From Pseudomonas lundensis (GTDB lineage: Bacteria; Pseudomonadota; Gammaproteobacteria; Pseudomonadales; Pseudomonadaceae), in the NCBI RefSeq assembly GCF_002269125.1, contig NZ_NQKI01000035.1:1-48275 (forward strand): DNA of 48,275 nucleotides, read 5' to 3'. The position numbers were made by a program, and so were the translations under genes. The notes beneath the pieces were generated by a model. That model did no database searches and was not told where the DNA came from. It was given only the letters and a program-made list of their open reading frames with translations. Of this stretch, positions 7,274 through 15,974 are shown in pieces (position 1 is the first letter of the stretch; the number at the start of each line of letters is the position of its first letter).

Positions 7274-7871
7274 GGGGGGTCTCCAGTTTCAACGCGATGC
7301 TGGCCAGACGCTGACCGAGGGCGCGGCAAAGGGCGATTTCGTGTTCATCCAGCCCGCGTTTGCCATCGGCGCCGGCGTGGTGACTTGGCCCGTAGGGCGT
7401 GCCGCCCGCAGTGGTCTGCAACAACGCTGACTCGCTATAAGGCAGGCCGGTGATCAACATGCCGTGGTGCATCAGCGGCAGCAGCATGGACAGCAGGGTG
7501 GTTTCTTGACCGCCATGCAGGCTGGCGGTGGAGGTGAACACGCCAGCGGGTTTGCCCACCAGTGCGCCGGTCAGCCACAAATTGCTGGTGCCATCGAGAA
7601 AGTACTTCAGGGGCGCGGCCATGTTGCCGAAACGGGTCGGGCTGCCCAGTGCCAATCCTGAACAGTGCTTGAGGTCATCGAGGCTGGCGTACATCGCGCC
7701 TTCTGCCGGAATCGTCGGGGCAACGGCTTCGCACTCGGTGGAAATGGCAGGCACCGTGCGCAAGCGCGCTTCCATGCCGCCCTGTTCAATTGCGCGTGCG
7801 ATATGCCGGGCCATGTCATGGGTAGACCCGTTTCGGCTGTAATACAGAACCAGAATGTAAGGCGCGCTCAT
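7266..7871 (-). CDS. wrbA: WrbA-type NAD(P)H:quinone oxidoreductase
   Basis: This 201-residue flavodoxin-fold protein reduces quinones by two electrons with FMN, limiting radical formation. The FMN phosphate loop is near the N-terminus (YYSRNGSTHDMARHI). A second flavin-binding stretch, GSPTRFGNMAAPLKYFLD, and HGGQETT in the middle are family motifs. The start codon overlaps the arsC-like stop by four bases, indicating translational coupling. The end overlaps the DUF2069 gene. The length matches the family. Confidence 0.93.
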   Translation of the reverse strand: MSAPYILVLYYSRNGSTHDMARHIARAIEQGGMEARLRTVPAISTECEAVAPTIPAEGAMYASLDDLKHCSGLALGSPTRFGNMAAPLKYFLDGTSNLWLTGALVGKPAGVFTSTASLHGGQETTLLSMLLPLMHHGMLITGLPYSESALLQTTAGGTPYGPSHHAGADGKRGLDEHEIALCRALGQRLASIALKLETPRG

Positions 7872-8221
7872 GGCAAGATCTCCAGTACGTTTTCAGGCGG
7901 TCGACCGATGATTGCGCGGTCGCCCGCCACCAGAATCGGGCGTTCGATCAATTTGGGGTGAGCGGCCATGGCGTCGATCAGCTGCGCGTCGCTGAGGCTG
8001 TTGTCGGCCAGGTTAAGGGTTTTGTATTCATCTTCGCCGGTGCGCAACAGCTGGCGGGCGCTGATCTTCAGCTTGGCCAGCAGGTCGGTCAATTCATCAG
8101 CGGTGGGTGGTGTTTCGAGGTAACGCACCACGGTTGGCGTCAGGCCGCGGGCTTCAAGGAGTTCGAGCGCACCGCGGGATTTCGAGCAGCGCGGGTTGTG
8201 ATAAAGCGTCAGATCGGTCAT
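7868..8221 (-). CDS. arsC: ArsC/Spx-family arsenate reductase (glutaredoxin-type)
   Basis: This 117-residue thioredoxin-fold protein carries the CxxxR motif with Cys12 (NPRCSKSRGALELL). It also has LIERPILV and a downstream GRPPENVLEIL typical of the glutaredoxin-dependent arsenate reductase family. It is the first gene of a minus-strand unit with wrbA and a DUF2069 gene. There is no ars operon nearby, so the physiological role may be redox-related rather than arsenic resistance. It is divergent from the thioredoxin lipoprotein gene with about 125 bases between them. Confidence 0.88.
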   Translation of the reverse strand: MTDLTLYHNPRCSKSRGALELLEARGLTPTVVRYLETPPTADELTDLLAKLKISARQLLRTGEDEYKTLNLADNSLSDAQLIDAMAAHPKLIERPILVAGDRAIIGRPPENVLEILP

Positions 8222-8346
8222 GTGCGGGTCGCATCTTGGGTAAGGTGGCGGCTATTCTACCCGCCTGACGGCCGCGCCTGAACCTTGTGCGGTAATTGGC
8301 CGCCGTCCCCCGGTTATTTGTGTGTCTTATCGAGAAGGATCAACGC

Positions 8347-8811
8347 ATGTTTAAGCGACTCATCGCGCTCGCTGCCATCACTGCCACGTTAATGCTGGCG
8401 GGTTGCGGCAATGATTACGGGGTGGACCAGCACGGCGAAAAAGTGGCGTCCGAGCGCCTCGACAAGCAGTGGAAGGTCATCAACTACTGGGCCGAATGGT
8501 GCGGGCCGTGCCGGGTCGAGATCCCGGAACTCAATGCGCTGGAAAAACAGCTGCAAGGGCAGTCCGTGGGGGTGTTCGGGGTGAACTTCGATGGTTTGCA
8601 AGGCAAGGAGCTGAGCGATGCAGCCACCGCGTTGGGGATTACCTTCACGGTGCTGGCTCAGGACCCGGCTGAGGTCTTTGACTTGCCGCGCAGTGAAGCG
8701 CTGCCGGTGACCTACATTCTCGATGAGAAGGGCAAAGTGCAGGCGCAGTTGATGGGTGAACAGACCGCCGCAGGGGTGATGGCCAAGATCAAGGAACTGC
8801 GCGGGCATTAA
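8347..8811 (+). CDS. TlpA-like thioredoxin-domain lipoprotein
   Basis: This 154-residue protein starts at 8347 behind AAGGA. It has a lipoprotein signal with lipobox LAGC and lipidated Cys20. The thioredoxin active site WCGPC is at residues 51-55, in the context INYWAEWCGPCRVEIPELN. It is therefore a membrane-anchored periplasmic disulfide reductase of the TlpA/ResA type. Partner proteins are not visible nearby. A hairpin at 8815-8842 follows the stop directly and may end the transcript. Confidence 0.9.
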   Translation: MFKRLIALAAITATLMLAGCGNDYGVDQHGEKVASERLDKQWKVINYWAEWCGPCRVEIPELNALEKQLQGQSVGVFGVNFDGLQGKELSDAATALGITFTVLAQDPAEVFDLPRSEALPVTYILDEKGKVQAQLMGEQTAAGVMAKIKELRGH

Positions 8812-8814
8812 GCA

Positions 8815-8842
8815 CGGTAGCCGCCTTGGGCTGCGGCTACCG
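8815..8842. repeat. palindrome sharing the GTAGCCGC core, possible terminator
   Basis: Ten-base arms (CGGTAGCCGC and its exact reverse complement) flank an eight-base loop, between two convergent genes. The core is the same as in the palindrome at 4360-4398. There is no U tract, so a REP-like role is as likely as intrinsic termination. Confidence 0.65.
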
Positions 8843-8853
8843 ATGAGGCGCGA

Positions 8854-9258
8854 TCAGCTTTCTTCGGGCCACAGGCGTAACGGCTTGCCTTCGGCAGGCC
8901 AGAAGCGCACTTGCTCAATGGGCGAGATATCCCAGCGTTCCACGGTTTGCAGCGCTTCGAAGAAGCGGTGCTCCTGCTCCATCAGTGCTGGCGCGCATGC
9001 TTTGCGGGTGCTGCCGACGCCGCCGAAGGTCAGCCTGTGGCCGTCCAGCGTGTAGGGCGCGAACCAGTGGTTGCAACCGCCGCTGCCATAGGCGCGGCCC
9101 GCATCGTCCAGGGTCACGGTCAGGTGGCTGTTGTCGATCAGCGGGCGGTCGCCGATCCACTCCAGTACGTACGTGTGGTTCTGCTGCAATTTCACCGGGT
9201 CACCCGCGCAGCCCATCAGGCTGGCGCCCAGCAGGGCAATCAGGGTCAAACGCTTCAT
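8854..9258 (-). CDS. META-domain lipoprotein (HslJ-like)
   Basis: This 134-residue protein starts at 9258 behind GGAAG. The signal ends in lipobox LMGC with Cys17. The body has the META domain pattern: VLEWIGDRPLIDNSHLTVTL, then GRAYGSGGCNHWFAPYTLDG and LTFGGVGSTRKACAP, with the conserved GCN and a second cysteine. It resembles HslJ, an outer-membrane-associated protein of unclear role in heat and novobiocin tolerance. The start overlaps the stop of the upstream CxxC gene by four bases. Confidence 0.88.
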   Translation of the reverse strand: MKRLTLIALLGASLMGCAGDPVKLQQNHTYVLEWIGDRPLIDNSHLTVTLDDAGRAYGSGGCNHWFAPYTLDGHRLTFGGVGSTRKACAPALMEQEHRFFEALQTVERWDISPIEQVRFWPAEGKPLRLWPEES

Positions 9259-9692
9259 GCAGCTTCCTTTTGGCATGTTGGGCACAGGTGCTTGCTGCCT
9301 TCGGTGCGCCAGCCCAACTCGGCAATGCGCGCGCTGGCGGCCGGTTTTTGCGCCTTGACGCCCAGCTTCGCGTCAACGGCGAATTCAAACTTCAGTTCTT
9401 TGGCGCAGCCGTCGCAGTTGACCTGCCAGGTGTGAACCGCCAGTTCGCCAAACACCGGGCCTTGGGCGACGGCCACCCATTGGCCGCGAGGGTTGATCAA
9501 GTGACGAACTTTTTCGACGGTCAGGCGCATGGCCAGGTCTTTACTGCCCTTGAGGGTGACCAGCAGCACGTCATTGTTCTGAATCGAGCCACCGTTCCCG
9601 GTGACTTGATAGCGGCCGTGCATCAGGGCGCGGCATTCGATCAGGGTGTGCTGCGGGCTAAGCAGGTTGTAGCGGAAATCGTGTTCGACCAT
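9255..9692 (-). CDS. conserved hypothetical protein with two CxxC pairs
   Basis: This 145-residue protein is not recognised by name. It has C93/C96 (NCDGCAKEL) and C137/C140 (HLCPTCQKE), which look like a split zinc ribbon, in the C-terminal half. The N-terminal half (residues 1-90) is predicted beta-rich. It has no signal peptide, so it is likely cytoplasmic. Its stop overlaps the start of the META lipoprotein gene (ATGA), so the two are co-translated. No function should be assigned beyond possible metal binding. Confidence 0.8.
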   Translation of the reverse strand: MVEHDFRYNLLSPQHTLIECRALMHGRYQVTGNGGSIQNNDVLLVTLKGSKDLAMRLTVEKVRHLINPRGQWVAVAQGPVFGELAVHTWQVNCDGCAKELKFEFAVDAKLGVKAQKPAASARIAELGWRTEGSKHLCPTCQKEAA

Positions 9693-9752
9693 GGGTCCTC
9701 CAAATAGGCCGCTATGCTAGCACGCAGACTCCAAACCTCGAGGCGTGGGCGC

Positions 9753-10742
9753 TTAACCTTCGATCAGGTTGTGGGGCGATCCGGCTTTCCAGGCCGCGAT
9801 GTTGTCCAGCGTGGTGCCGGCAATCGCGCTAAGGGCTTCGTGGGTCAGAAATGCCTGATGCGCCGTGATGATGACGTTGGGGAAGGTCAGCAGGCGTGCC
9901 AGCACATCGTCTTGCAATGGCAGGTCGGAACGGTCTTCAAAAAACAGCTGGGCTTCTTCTTCATACACGTCCAGCCCCAAGTACCCGAGTTGCCCGCTTT
10001 TCAGGGCTTCGATCAGGGACGGCGTATGCACCAGTGCACCGCGCCCGGTGTTGATCAGCATGGCGCCGTGTTGCAGGGTGGCGAGGCTCTCGCTGTTGAT
10101 CATGTGCTTGTTTTCTGCGGTCAGCGGGCAATGCAGGCTGATGATGTGTGAGCCCGCGATCAATTCGGGCAGGCTTACGTATTCGGCGCCCAGGGCCAGT
10201 AGATCCGGGTTTGGGTAAGGGTCGAAACACAGCAGCTTACAACCGAAGCCGGCCATGATTTTGCCGAAGGTGGCGCCAATTTGCCCGGTGCCGACCACGC
10301 CCACCGTTTTACCCACCACATCAAAGCCGGTCAGGCCATGCAGGGTGAAGTCGCCCTCGCGGGTGCGGTTGTAGGCGCGGTGCAGGCGACGGTTGAGTGC
10401 CAGAATCAGCGCCACTGCATGCTCGGCCACGGCATGTGGCGAATACGCCGGTACGCGCACCACGCTTAGGCCCAGACGCTTGGCGGCAGGCAGGTCGACA
10501 TGGTTGTAACCGGCCGAACGCAGGGCGATCAGGCGTGTTTTGCCGAGGGCCAGTTGCTCCAGCACCGGGGCGCTCAAATCGTCATTGATGAATGGGCAGA
10601 CCACGTCGTAGTCATGGGCCAGGGCCACGGTATCGAGGTTCAGGCGCGCGGGCTGGAAGTGCAGCTCAAGGTCGTCGTGTTGCGCGGCAGCGGTGAAGCT
10701 GTCGCGGTCGTAGGTCTGGCTGCTGAACAGAAGGATGCGCAT
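9753..10742 (-). CDS. ldhA: D-lactate dehydrogenase (2-hydroxyacid dehydrogenase)
   Basis: This 329-residue enzyme reduces pyruvate to D-lactate with NADH. The Rossmann motif GVVGTGQIG lies at about 148-156. The catalytic Arg/Glu/His regions are visible in order as NTGRGALVHT, GLDVYEEEAQLFFED and ITAHQAFLT. The last two motifs are typical of fermentative LdhA rather than of glyoxylate or phosphoglycerate enzymes. RBS AGGAAG precedes the start. It lies 31 bases after gacS on the same strand, the conserved Pseudomonas arrangement. Confidence 0.93.
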   Translation of the reverse strand: MRILLFSSQTYDRDSFTAAAQHDDLELHFQPARLNLDTVALAHDYDVVCPFINDDLSAPVLEQLALGKTRLIALRSAGYNHVDLPAAKRLGLSVVRVPAYSPHAVAEHAVALILALNRRLHRAYNRTREGDFTLHGLTGFDVVGKTVGVVGTGQIGATFGKIMAGFGCKLLCFDPYPNPDLLALGAEYVSLPELIAGSHIISLHCPLTAENKHMINSESLATLQHGAMLINTGRGALVHTPSLIEALKSGQLGYLGLDVYEEEAQLFFEDRSDLPLQDDVLARLLTFPNVIITAHQAFLTHEALSAIAGTTLDNIAAWKAGSPHNLIEG

Positions 10743-10773
10743 GGGAGTCTTCCTGGGTTAAGTGCAGAAGGTA

Positions 10774-13533
10774 TCAAGCGGCGCTGCGGGCTTCAGTGGC
10801 GAGCCGGACAATCGCGTGATCCAGCTCGTCCAGTGCAGCGTACGCGTTGGAGCTCTGTTGCTTGAGCAGTGTTTCGGTACGCTGGCAGGCGGCGCGCAAT
10901 TGCGGTACGCCGCAGTAGCGGGTGGCGCCATGCAAGCGGTGAACCCGTTCGATCAGGGCGCTGTTGTCGTTGGCTTGACGGGCCTGACGGATCGCTTCGC
11001 GGTCGGACTCCAGCGAGGCCAGCAGCATGGCCAGCATGTCAGCGGCCAAATCCGGCTTACCCGCCGCCAGACGCAGGCCTTCCTCGTGATCCAGCACCTG
11101 AAGGTGTGTGTCAGTGGTCGGCGGCTCTTGAGGGTGATCGCTGACCTGGTTGATCAGCGCTAGCCCGGTCCACTTCAACACCACTTGGCCCAGTTGGCGT
11201 TCGCTGATGGGTTTGGTCAGGTAGTCGTCCATACCGCTTTGCAGCAGGGCCCGTTTCTCGTTGGCCATGGCGTGGGCAGTGAGCGCCACAATGGGTAGCG
11301 AGGTGGACTGGCGCTCGCTTTCCCATTGGCGAATCAACTCAGTGGTTTCGCGGCCGTCCATGCCCGGCATTTGCACATCCATCAGCACCAAATCGAAGGC
11401 GTGGGCCTTGACCGCATCAATTGCCGCATAGCCGCTGTCCACAGCTGTGACATTGGCGCCCATGTCTTCGAGCAGGGTTTGCACCAGCAGCAGGTTGGCC
11501 GGGTTGTCGTCGACACACAGGATTCGCGGGGCGCGGCTGGCCAGTAACTCGCCACGCTCGCTGCGGGTGTGACGGGGCTGGACCAGCTCCGCCAGCGTGC
11601 GACGTAACTTGCGGGTACAGAAGGGTTTGGATTGCAACTGCTCATGGGAGTTGGGCACCGCTGCGGCAAATAACTGCTGTTCAGTGGTGGGGCACAGCAC
11701 CAGCACCTTGCAGCCCATGCGGTCGAGGTCCCAGATGTGCTGATTCAGCCGTTCCGGCGGCAAATCCGAGGCGGTGACGCCAAACACCGCCAGATCGAAG
11801 GCCTGTTCGGTGTGATGGGCACTGGTCACACCGTTGCACAGGTTTTCGAGGGTATTGAAGGGCGTGACGTCCAGCCCGCAGTCTTCGAGCTGATGCTGCA
11901 AGGCCTGGCAGGCCAGGTCATGTTTTTCCAGCAATGCCACGCGACGGCCCAGCAGCGGCGCACTCGGCAGGTCTTCCACGTCGTCCCGGGCTTTGGGCAG
12001 CTTGACACTGATCCAGAACACCGACCCTTCGCCGGGCGTGCTCTCGACCCCGATTTCACCGCCCATCTGCTCCACCAGGCGCTTGGAAATGACCAGGCCC
12101 AGCCCCGTCCCGCCGGGCTGGCGCGACAGCGAGTTGTCTGCCTGGCTGAAGGCCTGAAACAGCGCCCGCACATCTTCACTGGTCAGGCCGATGCCAGTGT
12201 CCTGAACGCTGATGCGCAGTTGCACGCTGCCGTCGTCCTCATCCTCGTCTTCGAGCATGGCGCGCACGGCGATGGTGCCTTCGCGGGTGAACTTGATCGC
12301 GTTGTTGACCAGATTGGTGAGGATTTGTTTGAGCCGCAGCGGGTCGCCAATCAACGACAGGGGGGTGTCGCGGTACACCAGGCTGACCAGCTCCAGACCC
12401 TTCTCGTGGGCGGACGGGGCGAGGATGGTCAGCGTGTCTTGCAACAAATCACGCAGGTTGAACGGGGTGCTGTCGAGCACCAGCTTGCCGGCTTCGATTT
12501 TCGAGAAGTCGAGGATTTCGTTAATGATGCCCAGCAGGTTGTCGGCCGATTTTTCGATGGTGTGCAGGTAATCGAACTGGCGCGGGGTCAGCTCGCTTTT
12601 TTGCAGCAAATGGGTGAAGCCCAGAATGCCATTGAGCGGGGTGCGGATTTCGTGGCTCATGTTGGCCAGAAACTCGGACTTGATGCGGCTGGCTTCCAGT
12701 GCCTCTTTGCGCGCCAGGTCCAGCTCAAGGTTCTGGATTTCGATGGTCTCAAGGTTCTGGCGCACGTCTTCGGTGGCCTGATCGACGCTGTTTTGCAGTT
12801 CTTCCTGCGCGTTCTGCAGGGTTTCGGCCATGCGGTTGATGCCCGAAGCCAGTTCGTCCAGCTCATGACTGCCCAACGGTGGCAGGCGGGTTTCCAGTCG
12901 CCCGTCCTTGAGTTGCGCGACGGCCTGCTTGATCTGCCCCAACGGCGCATTGATCGTGCGGCTCATGCGCAAGGCCAGCAAGGCGGTGAACGCCAGCCCG
13001 CTGGCGATCAGCAGCAAACTGGCAAACAAGCTGCGATAGCCACGCAGCAACATGTTGCTGTGGGACAGTTCAAGCTCGACCCAGCCCAGCAGCCGATGGG
13101 CTTCGTTGGGAATCACGTCGCCCGCCAGGTTGCGATGACGACCAAAGACCGGGAGCAAATAGCGTGTGGCGTCGTTGTCGGTACGTTGCAGCAATTGTGT
13201 GCTGTTACCCAACGGCGCCTGATTGAGCATGATCGGGCCAGCGTGGGCGAGGGTTTTGTGATTAGCGTCGAGGAACGACACGGCCCGCACATCCTGTTGC
13301 TCCAGGGACTCGGTGGCGATGCGCGCCAGCAGGGCGGTGTCGTGGCGGCCGAGTGCGGGTGCGACCAGTGGAGCGAGCTGCTCGGCAATCATTTCGCCGC
13401 GCTGCAACAGTTGGGACTGCAACTCTGACTGTTGCACCCAGGTGAAGTAGCCGCCCAGCACCATCGCCATCAAGGTGACGGGCAGTAACGTGAGCAGCAA
13501 TACGCGGCCTTTGATTCCCAGATTTTTAAGCAC
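10774..13533 (-). CDS. gacS: hybrid sensor histidine kinase GacS
   Basis: This 919-residue kinase controls the GacA/Rsm switch for secondary metabolism, biofilm and virulence traits. The GTG start at 13533 has GGAG six bases upstream; an ATG-type extension to 13551 lacks support. In order: TM1 (about 8-30), a periplasmic sensor part, TM2 (about 168-190), a HAMP domain, a HisKA domain with His294 in NMSHEIRTPLNG, an ATPase domain with GGTGLGLVISKR, a receiver domain with LVLMDVQMPGMDG, and an HPt domain with VHRLHGATRYCG. All phosphorelay residues are present. Inactivating mutations, common in cultured strains, are not seen. It is divergent from the response regulator at 13748. Confidence 0.97.
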   Translation of the reverse strand: MLKNLGIKGRVLLLTLLPVTLMAMVLGGYFTWVQQSELQSQLLQRGEMIAEQLAPLVAPALGRHDTALLARIATESLEQQDVRAVSFLDANHKTLAHAGPIMLNQAPLGNSTQLLQRTDNDATRYLLPVFGRHRNLAGDVIPNEAHRLLGWVELELSHSNMLLRGYRSLFASLLLIASGLAFTALLALRMSRTINAPLGQIKQAVAQLKDGRLETRLPPLGSHELDELASGINRMAETLQNAQEELQNSVDQATEDVRQNLETIEIQNLELDLARKEALEASRIKSEFLANMSHEIRTPLNGILGFTHLLQKSELTPRQFDYLHTIEKSADNLLGIINEILDFSKIEAGKLVLDSTPFNLRDLLQDTLTILAPSAHEKGLELVSLVYRDTPLSLIGDPLRLKQILTNLVNNAIKFTREGTIAVRAMLEDEDEDDGSVQLRISVQDTGIGLTSEDVRALFQAFSQADNSLSRQPGGTGLGLVISKRLVEQMGGEIGVESTPGEGSVFWISVKLPKARDDVEDLPSAPLLGRRVALLEKHDLACQALQHQLEDCGLDVTPFNTLENLCNGVTSAHHTEQAFDLAVFGVTASDLPPERLNQHIWDLDRMGCKVLVLCPTTEQQLFAAAVPNSHEQLQSKPFCTRKLRRTLAELVQPRHTRSERGELLASRAPRILCVDDNPANLLLVQTLLEDMGANVTAVDSGYAAIDAVKAHAFDLVLMDVQMPGMDGRETTELIRQWESERQSTSLPIVALTAHAMANEKRALLQSGMDDYLTKPISERQLGQVVLKWTGLALINQVSDHPQEPPTTDTHLQVLDHEEGLRLAAGKPDLAADMLAMLLASLESDREAIRQARQANDNSALIERVHRLHGATRYCGVPQLRAACQRTETLLKQQSSNAYAALDELDHAIVRLATEARSAA

Positions 13534-13747
13534 GCAATTCTCCAGCTCCACGTTTTTCTGATCTTGCCCGGCGCATCCGGCGCAGGTTTGCCTGGCAGTG
13601 TAGCGATTTGCCCCGTGCCCGACGTGCAGAAATTTACCCTGTGGAGCGTGGTGTTGATCGACATCAGTCGACAGTCAGCGTCGTGCCGGTTGCCCGCGTC
13701 GGTTCAATCTTGAATAATCAGCGATTGAGAATGACTTGCAGACGCTA

Positions 13748-14476
13748 ATGACTCCCGCCCTGATTAATCCTTACCGCCTGTTGACCATCGAAGACGATCC
13801 CGTGTTGGGCCCTTACCTGCAGGAGCAGTTGCAGCGCGCCGGGTTTGACGTGGTCTGGTGTCAGAACGGCCAGGACGGTTTGAGCCTTGCGCAACAGCAG
13901 CCCTTTGACGTGGTGCTGATGGACATTTTGCTGCCCGGTATGAATGGCTTGCAGGTGCTTACGCAGTTGCGCCAGACCCATGCATTACCGGTCATTCTGA
14001 TGTCGGCCCTGGGCGCCGAAGCAGACCGCATCAACGGGTTTCAGTTGGGCGCCGATGACTACCTGCCCAAACCGTTCAGCATGGCCGAACTGAAAGTGCG
14101 TATCGAAGCCATCTTGCGGCGGGTGGCGCTGGACCGCACGCCCCGTGCCAGTGCGGTGTCACTGCCGGTCGACCTTGAAACCGGGCTGGTCTTCGATGAC
14201 GCTGCCAGCGACGTGCGCCATGGCGCGCAGTACGCAGGCCTGACCCGCAGCGAATTTCGCCTGCTCGACACCCTTAATCGCCATGCCGATGAAGTGCTGA
14301 GCAAAGCCTTTCTGTACCAGCATGTGCTGCAACGCGGCTACGCCCCCCACGATCGCAGCCTCGACATGCACATCAGCCAGATTCGCCGCAAGCTCAAGAG
14401 CGTCGGTTATCACGCCCGGGAAGTGCGCACGGTGTGGGGCAAAGGTTACGTGCTGAGTGCCAGCGATGCCTTATAA
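13748..14476 (+). CDS. OmpR-family response regulator (PirR-like)
   Basis: This 242-residue protein has a receiver domain with acidic pair ED-D near the N-terminus, phosphoacceptor Asp59 (VVLMDILLPGMNG) and conserved Lys in DDYLPKPFS. A C-terminal winged-helix DNA-binding domain includes TRSEFRLLDTL and VRTVWGKGYVL. A TTG at 13736 with GAGA upstream is an alternative start. It overlaps the sensor kinase gene. By position between gacS and cysM it corresponds to pirR of P. aeruginosa, which responds to catecholate siderophores. Here no pirA receptor gene follows, so the signal may differ. Confidence 0.9.
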   Translation: MTPALINPYRLLTIEDDPVLGPYLQEQLQRAGFDVVWCQNGQDGLSLAQQQPFDVVLMDILLPGMNGLQVLTQLRQTHALPVILMSALGAEADRINGFQLGADDYLPKPFSMAELKVRIEAILRRVALDRTPRASAVSLPVDLETGLVFDDAASDVRHGAQYAGLTRSEFRLLDTLNRHADEVLSKAFLYQHVLQRGYAPHDRSLDMHISQIRRKLKSVGYHAREVRTVWGKGYVLSASDAL

Positions 14477-15833
14477 GGTCCCCGGCAAACACTCGGTGTT
14501 CTGGAAGCTGGCGTGTCTGCTGGTGGCTTTTTGCTTGCTGATGATCTGGCTGAGCTGGTCGTGGGGCCGCTACATGGACAAACGCACCGGATTTCTCTCC
14601 CAGGAAGCCCGCAGCACGCTGATGCGGTATGCCGGTGAGGCGCAAACCGCCTGGGAGCACGCTGGAGAGGCGGGTGTCGATCAATGGCTGCAAGCGATGG
14701 GGCACGTGGAAAGTGGCTGGATCGGCGTCATCGGGCAGGATTTGCAGTCGCTAAGCAGTTACCCGCTCAATGCGCTTGAAAACCAGCGCCTGACCTTTCT
14801 GCGCGGGGTGGACTGGCCCATCAGCCATTTGAAAAACGCCCGCCCGTGGATGAAAGTGCCGTTTGTGCGGGACTCGTCCACGGGTTTTTTAGTCATTGAG
14901 CTGCCGCAGCGTTTCATGCCGGGGCATTCGCAGCTCGTCTGGCGGATCATCATTAACGGTGTGATTCCGGGGCTGTTCACCTTATTGCTGTGTGCAGGCC
15001 TTTATCGCTTGCTGATCGTGCCGCTCAATCAACTGCGAGAGCAGGCTCACGCCTGGCGCGCCGACCAATTGGGTGCACGCCTGTCGAGCCAGACCACCAG
15101 CCGGCAGGATGAGTTGGGTGATTTGGGGCGTGCGTTCGATCAAATGTCGGAGCGATTACAAAACACCGTCAGCCAACAGCAGCAGTTGCTGCGTGACCTG
15201 TCCCACGAGCTGCGTACACCGTTGAGCCGTTTACGCGTGGCGTGCGACAGCGAGCAGGGCCAAGCCGCGTTGCGCGAGCGTTTGAGCCGCGAAGTCGATG
15301 GCATGCAGCGTTTGGTGGAAGACACCCTGCAACTGGCCTGGCTCGACGCTGAGCGCGGACCACTGCCGGTGGAAGCGATTCAGGTCCAGGCGCTGTGGGA
15401 AATGATCAGCGAAAACGCCTGCTTTGAAAGCGGCTGGCCTGAATCGCGCCTGCCATGTTTTGTGGGCGCCGAGTGCTGGGTACACGGGCATCTGAACAGC
15501 CTGGCGCAAGCTCTGGAAAACATCCTGCGCAATGCCATTCGGCATTCCCCGCCCGCAGGGCTAGTCAGCCTCAGTGGCCTGCGTGAAGGCGACCAGTGGC
15601 ATTTGTGGATCGACGATCAGGGGGGCGGTGTGGCGCCGCAAGAGCTGGAGCGCATCTTTGCGCCGTTTATCCGGCTCGATGGTTCGCGACCCGGCGATGG
15701 CGGTTTTGGATTGGGCTTGAGCATTGCGCGCAATGCATTGCGACTGCAAGGCGGCAGCTTATGGGCAGAAAACACGGGGCAGGGTTTGCGGGTGCACCTG
15801 CGCTTGCCCTGCCACTTGCCGCACCGCCTGTAA
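14466..15833 (+). CDS. sensor histidine kinase (PirS-like)
   Basis: This 455-residue kinase has TM1 at about 12-33, a periplasmic sensor of about 125 residues, TM2 at about 161-185, a HAMP domain, His247 in RDLSHELRTPLSRL and an ATPase domain with NILRNAIRHSP, DDQGGGV and GFGLGLSIA. Its start lies inside the 3' end of the response regulator gene (11-base overlap), so the pair is one operon. It is the cognate sensor by arrangement. The PirS assignment rests on gene order only. Confidence 0.9.
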   Translation: MPYKVPGKHSVFWKLACLLVAFCLLMIWLSWSWGRYMDKRTGFLSQEARSTLMRYAGEAQTAWEHAGEAGVDQWLQAMGHVESGWIGVIGQDLQSLSSYPLNALENQRLTFLRGVDWPISHLKNARPWMKVPFVRDSSTGFLVIELPQRFMPGHSQLVWRIIINGVIPGLFTLLLCAGLYRLLIVPLNQLREQAHAWRADQLGARLSSQTTSRQDELGDLGRAFDQMSERLQNTVSQQQQLLRDLSHELRTPLSRLRVACDSEQGQAALRERLSREVDGMQRLVEDTLQLAWLDAERGPLPVEAIQVQALWEMISENACFESGWPESRLPCFVGAECWVHGHLNSLAQALENILRNAIRHSPPAGLVSLSGLREGDQWHLWIDDQGGGVAPQELERIFAPFIRLDGSRPGDGGFGLGLSIARNALRLQGGSLWAENTGQGLRVHLRLPCHLPHRL

Positions 15834-15974
15834 ATCGCTGTCCGACAGCGATGACACCGCATTCGTCATGTGGGCTTATAGCCTTTCGCCATAAGCTCCG
15901 TACTTTGCGTGATATGGCCAATTGGCGTTTGTCGGTATGATGTGCGCCCCCGCAGTCCGGATTGCGAATACGCC

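Noticed and set aside
11737..13428. Long open frame of 563 codons on the plus strand
   Set aside because: It lies exactly opposite gacS. It is a mirror of high-GC codon use in gacS, with Gln/Arg-rich composition and no domain.
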